Source of the DNA: CBDAQV01 sp965199335
GTDB lineage: Bacteria; Pseudomonadota; Alphaproteobacteria; CALMVH01
NCBI GenBank assembly: GCA_965199335.1
Contig: CBDAQZ010000002.1
Span: 124,001-188,000, forward strand
DNA: 64,000 nt
Direction of reading: 5' to 3'
Shown: one piece after another, positions 36,095 through 44,225 of the stretch
How the letters are laid out: each line of letters starts with the position of its first letter
Position numbering within the stretch: the stretch's first letter is position 1
Translations under genes and position numbers: made by a program
Notes under the pieces: generated by a model
Databases searched by the model: none
Seen by the model: the letters and a program-made list of their open reading frames with translations, nothing else
What the model was told of the DNA's origin: nothing

Positions 36095-36922
36095 ATGGCT
36101 CTGCCAACGTTCTCAATGCGCCAGTTGCTTGAAGCCGGCGTTCACTTTGGTCACCACACCCGTCGCTGGAACCCAAAGATGGAGCCGTACATATTCGGCG
36201 TCCGCAACGGCATTCATATCATCAACCTTGAAGAAACGGTGCCGATGCTGCATCAGGGCCTCGAGGCCGTACGCGCCGTGGTCGCCAATGGCGGCCGTGT
36301 GCTGTTCGTCGGCACCAAGCGCCAGGCGCAGGAAAAGGTTGCCGAGGCTGCGAAGCGTTGTGGCCAATATTACGTCAATCACCGTTGGCTTGGCGGCATG
36401 CTGACCAACTGGAAGACAATTTCCGGCTCGATCAAGCGCCTTCGCGAAGTCGACGGCCTGCTGGCCGAAGGCGGCGGCGGCCTGACCAAGAAGGAAACCC
36501 TGCAACTGACGCGTGAACGCGACAAGCTGGAGCGTTCACTGGGCGGCATCAAGGAAATGGGCGGCCTTCCGGACATCATCTTTATCATCGACGTGCCGCG
36601 CGAGGATATTGCGATCAAGGAAGCGGCAATGTTGAAGATCCCGGTCGTGGCGATCGCAGACACCAATGCCGATCCCACGGGCGTTACCTTCCCGATCCCC
36701 GGCAACGACGACGCCCTGCGCGCGATCGAGCTGTATTGCGACCTGATCTCCGATGCGGTCCTGGACGGCATTCATGCCGAGATGGAAGCCTCGGGCGTCG
36801 ATGTCGGCGCGATGGAAGCCCCGGCCGAAACGGTTCCGGAAGCTGCGCCGGACGCCGAGGAAGCCGAAACGGCACCTGCCGCCGAAGCCACCCCGGAAGA
36901 GGTCGAAGCCGCCAGCGCCTGA
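36095..36922 (+). CDS. rpsB: 30S ribosomal protein S2
   Basis: Ribosomal protein of 275 aa on the 30S back, required for S1 docking. Conserved segments: MRQLLEAGVHFGHHTRRWNPKM (in parts), YIFGVRNGIHIINLEET, RVLFVGTKRQAQ, VNHRWLGGMLTNW and PVVAIADTNADP. From about residue 230 there is an Ala/Glu/Pro-rich acidic tail (EAAPDAEEAETAPAAEATP) that is longer than in E. coli S2 and probably disordered. The start ATG at 36095 is preceded by AAAAGGATAG. First gene of the long rpsB-to-lpxB gene string. Confidence 0.97.
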   Translation: MALPTFSMRQLLEAGVHFGHHTRRWNPKMEPYIFGVRNGIHIINLEETVPMLHQGLEAVRAVVANGGRVLFVGTKRQAQEKVAEAAKRCGQYYVNHRWLGGMLTNWKTISGSIKRLREVDGLLAEGGGGLTKKETLQLTRERDKLERSLGGIKEMGGLPDIIFIIDVPREDIAIKEAAMLKIPVVAIADTNADPTGVTFPIPGNDDALRAIELYCDLISDAVLDGIHAEMEASGVDVGAMEAPAETVPEAAPDAEEAETAPAAEATPEEVEAASA

Positions 36923-36955
36923 CCTGACTGAAATTCTATTCGAGAAGCAATAAAC

Positions 36956-37879
36956 ATGACTGAGATTACTGCTGAACATGTCCGCGACCTGCGTGAGCGT
37001 ACGGGCGCCGGCATGATGGACTGCAAGAAGGCACTGAACGAAAACGGCGGCGACATGGATGCTGCCATCGACTGGCTGCGCAAGAAGGGCCTGTCGGCCG
37101 CGGCCAAGAAGGCCGGACGCGTTGCCGCCGAAGGTTTGATCGCCGCCATTTCCAGCGGAAATGAGGGGGTCCTGCTGGAGGTGAACGCCGAAACCGATTT
37201 CGTTGCCCGCAACGATCAGTTCCAGTCCTTCGCAAAGGCCAGCGCCGAAGTCGCGCTGAAGCACAAGGCCGATATTGAAAAGCTGAAGTCTCAGAAGCAC
37301 CCGAGCGGTAAGACGATCGAGGAGGAGCTGACTTCCCTGATCGCAACCATCGGCGAGAACATGAACCTGCGCCGGGTCGAGTTCCTGAGCGTGCAGCAGG
37401 GCGTGGTGGCGTCTTACGTCCATGCGCCGCTGGCCCCCGGCCTTGGCAAGATCGGCGTTCTGGTTGGCCTGGAGTCGGCCGGCGACAAGGAAAAGCTGGG
37501 TGCGCTGGCAAAGCAGCTTGCGATGCACATCGCCGCTGCCCGCCCGGAAGCGATGACGATCGCCGATGTCGATCCGACATCGCTGGATCGCGAGCGCGAA
37601 GTGCTCAAGGAACAGGCCCTGGCCAGCGGCAAGAAGCCCGAGTTCATCGACAAGATGGTCGAAGGCCGTGTACGCAAATACTACGAGGAAGTCGTGTTCC
37701 TCGAGCAGATCTTCGTCATCGACGGCGAAACCAAGGTCGCGAAGGTCATCGAGAACGCGGTCCAGGAAATCGGTGCGCCGATTTCGGTCGCCGGCTTCAT
37801 CCGCTTCGGCCTGGGCGAGGGCATCGAGCGCGAGCAGGGTGATTTTGCTGCCGAAGTCGCAGCGATGAGCGGGACCTGA
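36956..37879 (+). CDS. tsf: Elongation factor Ts
   Basis: Guanine nucleotide exchange factor for EF-Tu, 307 aa. The family signatures VRDLRERTGAGMMDCKKAL (residues 9-27) and EGLIAAISSGNEGVLLEVNAETDFVARND (in parts, about 60-88) are present. The two core domains and C-terminal module ending in ISVAGFIRFGLGEGIE are complete. It lies 33 bases after rpsB, the universal partner, and three bases before pyrH. Confidence 0.97.
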   Translation: MTEITAEHVRDLRERTGAGMMDCKKALNENGGDMDAAIDWLRKKGLSAAAKKAGRVAAEGLIAAISSGNEGVLLEVNAETDFVARNDQFQSFAKASAEVALKHKADIEKLKSQKHPSGKTIEEELTSLIATIGENMNLRRVEFLSVQQGVVASYVHAPLAPGLGKIGVLVGLESAGDKEKLGALAKQLAMHIAAARPEAMTIADVDPTSLDREREVLKEQALASGKKPEFIDKMVEGRVRKYYEEVVFLEQIFVIDGETKVAKVIENAVQEIGAPISVAGFIRFGLGEGIEREQGDFAAEVAAMSGT

Positions 37880-37882
37880 TCC

Positions 37883-38611
37883 ATGTCGGTTTCCTCCTAC
37901 AAACGCGTCCTCCTGAAATTCTCCGGGGAAGCTCTTATGGGGGATCACGAGTACGGCATTGATCCCAAGATGGTCGATCGCCTTGCTGCCGAAATCAAGA
38001 CGGTCGTCGGACTTGGCATCGAGGTATGCTTGGTCATCGGCGGCGGCAACATCTTCCGCGGCGTCTCCGGCGCCGCTCAGGGTATGGACCGCGCCACCGC
38101 CGATTACATGGGTATGCTGGCTACGGTGATAAACTGCCTGGCCGTGCAGAATGCGATCGAACGTCAGGGACTGCAAACCCGGGTGCTATCGGCCATTCCG
38201 ATGGCGACCGTATCCGAGCCCTATATTCGCCGCCGTGCAATCCGGCACATGGAGAAAGGCAGGGTGGTGATTTTCGCCGCCGGGACCGGCAACCCGTTCT
38301 TTACCACAGACACCGCCGCGGCCCTGCGCGCGTCCGAAATGGAATGCGACGCGTTGTTGAAGGGCACCAAGGTCGATGGTGTCTACAGCGCCGATCCCAA
38401 GAAAGACCCTACGGCCGTGCGTTACGATACGCTTGATTACATGGAGGTATTGTCCAAGGATTTGAAGGTCATGGATGCCGCCGCCATTTCCCTGGCGCGT
38501 GAGAACCATATCCCGATCCTGGTATTCTCCGTCGAGGAGCCTGGGGCATTCGTGGCGATCTTCCAGGGCAAGGGCCATTTCACTACCGTTACGGACGGAA
38601 CCAAGCGATGA
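37883..38611 (+). CDS. pyrH: Uridylate kinase
   Basis: Amino-acid-kinase-fold enzyme of 242 aa that phosphorylates UMP to UDP for nucleotide and cell-wall precursor supply. Motifs: LKFSGEALMG at the start, VIGGGNIFRGVSGAAQGMDR (in parts), phosphate and UMP-binding FAAGTGNPFFTTDTAA and LKGTKVDGVYSADPKKDP. ATG at 37883 follows tsf by three bases. The end overlaps frr by ATGA. Confidence 0.97.
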   Translation: MSVSSYKRVLLKFSGEALMGDHEYGIDPKMVDRLAAEIKTVVGLGIEVCLVIGGGNIFRGVSGAAQGMDRATADYMGMLATVINCLAVQNAIERQGLQTRVLSAIPMATVSEPYIRRRAIRHMEKGRVVIFAAGTGNPFFTTDTAAALRASEMECDALLKGTKVDGVYSADPKKDPTAVRYDTLDYMEVLSKDLKVMDAAAISLARENHIPILVFSVEEPGAFVAIFQGKGHFTTVTDGTKR

Positions 38612-39165
38612 CCGAGCCGACCCTGACCGAACACCAGCGCCGCATGGATGGTGCTTTCGATGCGCTCAAGAAGGATTTTGCCGGCTTGCGTACCGGCCGT
38701 GCCACGGCCAGCCTGCTCGACCCGGTACAGGTCGAGGCTTACGGCAACATGATGCCCCTGTCGCAGGTAGGCACGGTGGGCGTTCCCGAACCGCGGCTTC
38801 TGACCGTGACCGTCTGGGACAAGGGCATGATCAAGGCGGTGGAAAAAGCGATCCGCGATGCGGGTCTGGGCCTCAACCCGCAGAATGACGGCTCCCTGGT
38901 GCGGGTGCCGATCCCCGAACTTAACGAGGAACGCCGCACGGAACTGTTCAAGATCGCCTCCAAATACGCCGAGCAGGCGCGCGTTGCCGTGCGTAATGTT
39001 CGCCGTGATGCGATGGACGCCTTGAAAAAGTCCGAAAAGGATAAGGAGATAGGGGAAGACCGCCTGAAAACCCTTTCCGACGAGGTGCAGAAAATGACCG
39101 ACACGCTGATCAAGCGAATCGACGAAGCTCTGGCCGCCAAGGAAAAAGAGATCAAGCAGGTCTAA
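38608..39165 (+). CDS. frr: Ribosome recycling factor
   Basis: An 185-aa tRNA-mimic that splits post-termination ribosomes with EF-G. Signatures: LRTGRATASLLDPVQVEAYG (in parts), PLSQVGTVGVPEPRLLTV, NDGSLVRVPIPELNEERR and VAVRNVRRDAMDALKK. Length equals the family standard. Overlaps pyrH by four bases, and its stop TAA shares its last base with the uppS start. Confidence 0.97.
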   Translation: MTEPTLTEHQRRMDGAFDALKKDFAGLRTGRATASLLDPVQVEAYGNMMPLSQVGTVGVPEPRLLTVTVWDKGMIKAVEKAIRDAGLGLNPQNDGSLVRVPIPELNEERRTELFKIASKYAEQARVAVRNVRRDAMDALKKSEKDKEIGEDRLKTLSDEVQKMTDTLIKRIDEALAAKEKEIKQV

Positions 39166-39911
39166 TGGCGCCCGGCCCCGAGACCGATTCATTGCGGGCC
39201 GTACCGCGTCACGTTGCCGTTATCATGGACGGCAATGGGCGTTGGGCCACCGCGCGTGGCCTGGCGCGGATCATGGGGCACCGCCAGGGTGCAAAGGTGG
39301 TGCGCCCGGTAGTCGAAGCCGCTGCCGAAGCCGGCGTGGAATATCTGACCCTTTTCGCCTTTTCTGCCGAGAACTGGACCCGTCCGGCCAGCGAGGTCGA
39401 AGAACTGATGCGCCTGCTGCGTATCTATCTTCGAAGCCAGATCGCGGAACTTCATCGTAATGGCGTGCGTACGCGCGTCATCGGCGATCGATCCAGATTG
39501 TCACCCGATATCAATGAGATGATCGCGCGTGCCGAGGATTTGACGAAGGACAATTCGCGCATCACTCTTTCGATTGCCCTCAACTATGGCGGACGACAGG
39601 AACTGGCCTTGGCGATGCGCACTATCGCGAGGGATGTGCAAGCGGGCATCATCGATGCGTCCCGGATCGACGAGGGGACGATCGCATCGGCTTTGTACAC
39701 CTCGGGCATGCCCGATCCCGACCTGCTGATCCGCACCAGCGGGGAAAAGCGCATCAGCAATTTCCTGCTATGGCAGTGCGCTTACACGGAAATGGTGTTT
39801 CTCGACACTTTGTGGCCCGACTTCAGCAGGGCCGAGTTCGAGAACGCACTGAATGAATACCAACGCCGGGACAGGCGATTCGGCGCTACCGTCAGTGTCA
39901 GCCAGAAATAA
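39165..39911 (+). CDS. uppS: Undecaprenyl diphosphate synthase
   Basis: cis-Prenyltransferase of 248 aa making the C55 lipid carrier for peptidoglycan and LPS O-units. Motifs in order: VAVIMDGNGRWA with catalytic Asp22, HRQGAKVVRPVVEAAAEAG, LTLFAFSAENWTRP, LSIALNYGGRQEL and the C-terminal DLLIRTSGEKRISNFLLWQ (in parts). ATG at 39165 overlaps the frr stop. Its 3' end overlaps cdsA. Confidence 0.96.
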   Translation: MAPGPETDSLRAVPRHVAVIMDGNGRWATARGLARIMGHRQGAKVVRPVVEAAAEAGVEYLTLFAFSAENWTRPASEVEELMRLLRIYLRSQIAELHRNGVRTRVIGDRSRLSPDINEMIARAEDLTKDNSRITLSIALNYGGRQELALAMRTIARDVQAGIIDASRIDEGTIASALYTSGMPDPDLLIRTSGEKRISNFLLWQCAYTEMVFLDTLWPDFSRAEFENALNEYQRRDRRFGATVSVSQK

Positions 39912-40719
39912 CCTGCTCATCCGGGCCGTTTCGGCTCTGTTGCTGGCGGGCATCACGATCTGGGGCGTGGTCTGGAGCAACTTCATTTTCAACATATTGC
40001 TGATCGGCGGAGCGGTCATCGCGGGCAGCGAATGGACCTTTCTGGTCGATCCGGAAAGCCGCATGGTCGAAAAAGTACATTTCGGATCTGGCAAGAAAGT
40101 GATTCTGTTTCTGCCGGCTGTATTGCTGATCGTCTGGATGGTCGCGACCCGCTCCCGGCCCGAACACTATTTCATCAAGCTGGTGGTATTGAGCGTTCTG
40201 CTTATCCCGTTGATTTTTGTCCGGAGATTTTCTCTTTCGCCTTTGGTGATTGCCGGCGTGCCGTACCTTGGCGCAACCCTGTTGTCCCTCATGGCCCTGC
40301 ATAGGGCGCAGAACTGGAATGCCCTCATTTTCCTGCTGGTCATCGTCTGGGCAACGGACACCTTCGCTTTCGCCGCGGGCAAGCTTATCGGCGGTCCCAA
40401 GCTTGCCCCCGCCATAAGCCCAGGCAAGACATGGGCCGGAAGCATTGGAGGCGTGGCGGGTGCCATGCTTGTCGCCGTGCTGCTGTCGGCGCCGCTTGGC
40501 GGCACGTCTCTTTTCCATTCGGCCCTGGTCGGATGCGGCATATCGCTTCTGACCCAGGCAGGGGATTTGCTGGAATCCGCCCTGAAACGGCGCTTCGGTG
40601 TCAAAGATAGCGGCTTTCTAATTCCCGGACACGGCGGTATCCTCGACCGCATAGACGGTCTTTTGCTGGCCGCCCCGATATTCACACTTTACCGCCTTTG
40701 GCTTGGTGGCGCTTTATGA
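39853..40719 (+). CDS. cdsA: Phosphatidate cytidylyltransferase (CDP-diacylglycerol synthase)
   Basis: Membrane enzyme that makes CDP-diacylglycerol, the branch point for phospholipids. About seven to eight helices are visible. The family signature is near the C-terminus: KLAPAISPGKTWAGSIGG and RRFGVKDSGFLIPGHGGILDRIDGLL (each in parts). The start is uncertain: ATG 39853 gives 288 aa but overlaps uppS by 59 bases; GTG 39895 gives 274 aa and a shorter overlap, and the first residues of the long form are polar and low-complexity. The stop overlaps dxr by ATGA. Confidence 0.93.
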   Translation: MNTNAGTGDSALPSVSARNNLLIRAVSALLLAGITIWGVVWSNFIFNILLIGGAVIAGSEWTFLVDPESRMVEKVHFGSGKKVILFLPAVLLIVWMVATRSRPEHYFIKLVVLSVLLIPLIFVRRFSLSPLVIAGVPYLGATLLSLMALHRAQNWNALIFLLVIVWATDTFAFAAGKLIGGPKLAPAISPGKTWAGSIGGVAGAMLVAVLLSAPLGGTSLFHSALVGCGISLLTQAGDLLESALKRRFGVKDSGFLIPGHGGILDRIDGLLLAAPIFTLYRLWLGGAL

Positions 40720-41900
40720 CTCCAGAATCTCGCAGCATTACCGTTCTTGGCGCGACCGGTTCCATAGGAACCTCGACGCTCGATCTCGTTGCCTCGGCGC
40801 GCGACCGCTTTACCGTCGAAGCCCTGACCGCGCATCGCGATGTGGAAAAGCTTGCCGCGCTGGCCAGGCAATTCGATGCGAAGCTGGCGGTGATCGGCGA
40901 CCCGGCCCTGTACGGCCAGCTCAAGACTGCCCTTTCAGGATCGAATATCGAGGCTGCGTGCGGTTCCGAAGGCCTCATCCAGGCAGGCGAACGTCCTGCC
41001 GATCTGGTCATGGCAGCGATTGTCGGATTTGCCGGGCTGGCCCCGGTCTTGGCCGCCGTCCGTCGCGGGGCGACAATCGCCTTCGCCAGCAAGGAGTGCC
41101 TCGTTTCGGCCGGTGAGTTCATGATGCGCGAGGTTGCGCGATACGGCGCGCGGCTGTTACCGGTCGATAGCGAGCACAATGCGATCTACCAGGTTTTCGA
41201 CAATGAGAACCGTGACCATATCGTAAGGCTGATCCTGACCGCCTCGGGTGGCCCGTTCCGCAGCTGGCAAAAGGCCCAGATGGCTGCCGCCACGCCCGAA
41301 CAGGCGGTGGCACATCCGAACTGGTCGATGGGGGCGAAGATCTCCGTCGATAGCGCGACCATGATGAACAAGGGCCTGGAGGTTATCGAGGCGCGTTACC
41401 TGTTCGACATGCCGGAACCCAAGCTGGATGTCGTGGTGCATCCGCAATCGGTCATCCACTCGCTTGTCGAATATGCCGATGGCTCGATGCTGGCACAGTT
41501 GGGCGCCCCAGACATGCGTACGCCGATCGCCTATTGCCTGGCCTGGCCTGAACGCATGGCGACGACGGGTGCGAAGCTGGACATCGGCAGAGCAGGGCCG
41601 CTTTCCTTCGAGCCGGAAGATACCGATCGCTTTCCCGCCCTGCGACTTGCGCGACAGGCCTTGCGGACGGGTGGCAACGCTCCAACTATATTGAATGCGG
41701 CGAACGAAATTGCTGTTGCGGCTTTCCTCGCGCGCCGCATCGGCTTTCTCGATATCGCCGATACGGTCGAGCATGTGATGGACTCTTTTGCCGCTGCCCC
41801 TTTGACCAGCTTGGACGATGTGTTCGACATCGATCGTCAGGCGCGGGTCGCCGCTTCGGATATCATCGTCAGGTCCGCCGTTCAGGCCGCTGCAGTTTAG
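40716..41900 (+). CDS. dxr: 1-deoxy-D-xylulose 5-phosphate reductoisomerase
   Basis: Second enzyme of the MEP isoprenoid pathway, 394 aa, feeding uppS and quinone synthesis. NADPH-binding ITVLGATGSIGTSTLDLV at the N-terminus, IAFASKECLVSAGEF, the metal-site segment LLPVDSEHNAIYQ, SGGPFRSW, and HPNWSMGAKISVDSATMMNKGLE (in parts) are visible. The ATG at 40716 overlaps the cdsA stop; six upstream codons are open but inside cdsA. Confidence 0.97.
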   Translation: MTPESRSITVLGATGSIGTSTLDLVASARDRFTVEALTAHRDVEKLAALARQFDAKLAVIGDPALYGQLKTALSGSNIEAACGSEGLIQAGERPADLVMAAIVGFAGLAPVLAAVRRGATIAFASKECLVSAGEFMMREVARYGARLLPVDSEHNAIYQVFDNENRDHIVRLILTASGGPFRSWQKAQMAAATPEQAVAHPNWSMGAKISVDSATMMNKGLEVIEARYLFDMPEPKLDVVVHPQSVIHSLVEYADGSMLAQLGAPDMRTPIAYCLAWPERMATTGAKLDIGRAGPLSFEPEDTDRFPALRLARQALRTGGNAPTILNAANEIAVAAFLARRIGFLDIADTVEHVMDSFAAAPLTSLDDVFDIDRQARVAASDIIVRSAVQAAAV

Positions 41901-41909
41901 GGAAACAGA

Positions 41910-43049
41910 ATGTCATATATCTATCAGGCCCTCGCTTATCCGCTTCCCTTCCTGTTCGTATTGACCGTTCTGGTTTTCGTGCACGAATTTGGGCATTTCT
42001 GGGTAGCACGCCGTTGCGGCGTGAAAATCGATACGTTTTCCATCGGTTTCGGCAAGGAGTTGTTCGGCTTCAACGACCGCCATGGCACGCGCTGGAAATT
42101 CTCGGTCTTGCCGCTAGGCGGCTATGTGAAGATGTTCGGGGATGATAACGCGGCCAGCTGGACCGAAACCCCCGACACCAGTCATATGACCCCGGCGGAA
42201 CGCAAGCAGGTTTTCGCCAACCAGCCTTTGCTGGCGCGCGCGGCCATCGTGGCGGCGGGGCCTGTCGCCAACTTCATTTTTACCCTGGTCGTATTCACCT
42301 TTCTGTTCGCCATCGTAGGACAGCGCTTTACGACGCCCGACATTCAGGAAGTCCTTCCGGGCAGCGCCGCGGAAGCAGCAGGCCTGAAGGCTGGAGATCT
42401 GTTCATCTCGATCGACGGCGCTCCGATCGAGCGGTTCGAGGATATCGCCGAAATCGTCCAGACCCATCCTGCCGACGAGCTGAGCGTCGTGGTCCGTAAC
42501 GAGGGCGTCGAGCGTACGGTCAAGGTAACCCCACGTGTTACCGAGGAAACGGACAATTTCGGCAAGCCGTATCACGACGTTCGTATCGGCATCAAACATA
42601 CCGGCGGCAGTATCATAGTAAGGCGTTCGCCCGTTCAGGCGGTACAGCATTCCTTTCAGGAAACCGAACGGATGATTTCGGGCACGATGCTGGGCGTATG
42701 GCAAATGGTCAAGGGGACGCGTCCGTCCGACCAGATGGGCGGCGTGATCGCCATCGGAAAGATGTCCCATGACAACGCCGAAAGCGGTTCGGTCGACCTG
42801 ATCTATTTCATGGCCTACCTGTCCGTCAGCCTCGGCCTGTTGAATCTTTTCCCGATACCGGTCCTGGATGGCGGCCACCTGCTGTTCTTTGCCATAGAAG
42901 CCGTAAAGGGAAGACCCCCGGGTGAGGCAGTGATGAAATACAGTTTCCGCTTCGGCATGGCGCTGGTTCTGACGCTGGCGATCTTTTCGAACCTGAACGA
43001 CCTGAAGCATCTCGGGTTGTTCGACTTCGTGCGCAGCCATCTTTCCTAG
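41910..43049 (+). CDS. rseP: RseP-type site-2 protease (M50), first copy
   Basis: Intramembrane zinc metalloprotease of 379 aa that cuts anti-sigma factors or signal-peptide remnants. The zinc motif HEFGH (His25, Glu26, His29) is in the first helix. A GGYVKMFGD membrane-reentrant loop follows, then a single PDZ domain at about residues 120-200 (PDIQEVLPGSAAEAAGLKAGD). The second metal motif LDGGH with Asp320 lies in the C-terminal helices. It sits between dxr and bamA as usual, with a second, divergent copy directly downstream. This copy is closer to standard RseP in its start and loop sequence. Confidence 0.94.
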   Translation: MSYIYQALAYPLPFLFVLTVLVFVHEFGHFWVARRCGVKIDTFSIGFGKELFGFNDRHGTRWKFSVLPLGGYVKMFGDDNAASWTETPDTSHMTPAERKQVFANQPLLARAAIVAAGPVANFIFTLVVFTFLFAIVGQRFTTPDIQEVLPGSAAEAAGLKAGDLFISIDGAPIERFEDIAEIVQTHPADELSVVVRNEGVERTVKVTPRVTEETDNFGKPYHDVRIGIKHTGGSIIVRRSPVQAVQHSFQETERMISGTMLGVWQMVKGTRPSDQMGGVIAIGKMSHDNAESGSVDLIYFMAYLSVSLGLLNLFPIPVLDGGHLLFFAIEAVKGRPPGEAVMKYSFRFGMALVLTLAIFSNLNDLKHLGLFDFVRSHLS

Positions 43050-43108
43050 AAAGGTGCTGGTAGGGATCATGCCCTAGACTGGTGATGCTGACTTAAGGGG
43101 AGGGACGA

Positions 43109-44224
43109 ATGGCAGGACTTTGGCAAGTTCTCTTATATCCCATCCCCTGCATCTTTGTTCTCAGCCTTATCGTGTTCATCCATGAGTTCGGCCATTACTG
43201 GGTCGCGCGCTGCTTCAAGGTCGATATCGAGACCTTTTCCATCGGCATGGGCCGCGAACTGGTCGGCCGTACCGACAAGCACGGCACGCGCTGGAAACTT
43301 GGCGCTATCCCGTTCGGCGGCTATGTCCGGATGCGCGGCGGCATGCTGCCGCGCAAAAGCCGGGGCGATTATAACGATAACGGCAACGGCAGGCGGCTGA
43401 TCGTCGATTCGCCACTCGGTGTCAGGATTGCGGTCGTTGCGGCGGGGCCGCTGGTCAATATCATTTTTACGGCACTGATTTTCTCGTTTCAGTACGCTTC
43501 GTCCGGAAAGCGCTTCATTCCTCCTGTGATCGACGAGGTCTGGGCGGATATGCCGGCGATCAAAGCCGGGATTCAGGTCGGCGATGTCGTGCTTTCGATC
43601 AACGGCCATCACATCGCAACCTGGGACGACATCAGCCGCAATATCCTGCTTCACCCTAACGAACCTGCGGCGCTTTGCGTACGCAGGGTGGACAAGAAGA
43701 TCTGTCTGACTGTCAATCCCACCGTTATCGACATTCCCGGCGCCACCGCGGGCATGACGACACACGACGTGCGGCTGGGAATTCGCCATTTCGGGCCGGT
43801 CGAGCCAGTCACGCAGACACCGCTGGAAGCCCTGCGGGACGGGATTGGCAAGACAGCCTGGGTTATCGAAGGCGAAATCATCGCGCCATGGCAGATATTA
43901 AGGGGGACTCGTCCGCCCGAAAAAGTTGCCGGTGTGGCCTCGGTCGCCAGTATGGCCCATAATACCGCGCAGAACGGATTGATGGATCTGGTCGGTCTTT
44001 CGGCGTTTCTGTCCCTCAATCTTGCACTTATCAATCTTTTACCGATTCCGATGCTGGACGGGGGGCATCTTCTGTTCTATGCAGTCGAAGCCGTGACGGG
44101 AAAACCACCCGGCGAGGCTGTCGTAAATTACGGCTTTCGTTTTGGTTTAGCGCTGGTGTTAACTCTTGCTCTTTTCGCACTCTGGAACGACATCTCTGGC
44201 ATGGTTCACGCGCATCTTTCGTGA
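43109..44224 (+). CDS. RseP-type site-2 protease (M50), second tandem copy
   Basis: A 371-aa paralogue of the preceding protease, clearly related over its whole length but well diverged. Catalytic residues are retained: HEFGH (His25, Glu26, His29) and LDGGH with Asp317. The PDZ region (about residues 130-210) is more divergent and includes two cysteines (LCVRRVDKKICL). The loop after GGYVRMRGG is shorter and basic/Asn-rich. The start ATG at 43109 has a strong AGGGGAGGGA ribosome site and a 59-base gap from copy one, so it may be translated at a different level. Tandem rseP copies are not the norm. Confidence 0.9.
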   Translation: MAGLWQVLLYPIPCIFVLSLIVFIHEFGHYWVARCFKVDIETFSIGMGRELVGRTDKHGTRWKLGAIPFGGYVRMRGGMLPRKSRGDYNDNGNGRRLIVDSPLGVRIAVVAAGPLVNIIFTALIFSFQYASSGKRFIPPVIDEVWADMPAIKAGIQVGDVVLSINGHHIATWDDISRNILLHPNEPAALCVRRVDKKICLTVNPTVIDIPGATAGMTTHDVRLGIRHFGPVEPVTQTPLEALRDGIGKTAWVIEGEIIAPWQILRGTRPPEKVAGVASVASMAHNTAQNGLMDLVGLSAFLSLNLALINLLPIPMLDGGHLLFYAVEAVTGKPPGEAVVNYGFRFGLALVLTLALFALWNDISGMVHAHLS

Positions 44225-44225
44225 T

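Noticed and set aside
36536..38176. Antisense frame of 546 codons across rpsB, tsf and pyrH
   Set aside because: It crosses three well-supported genes and shows no domain; a codon-bias shadow.
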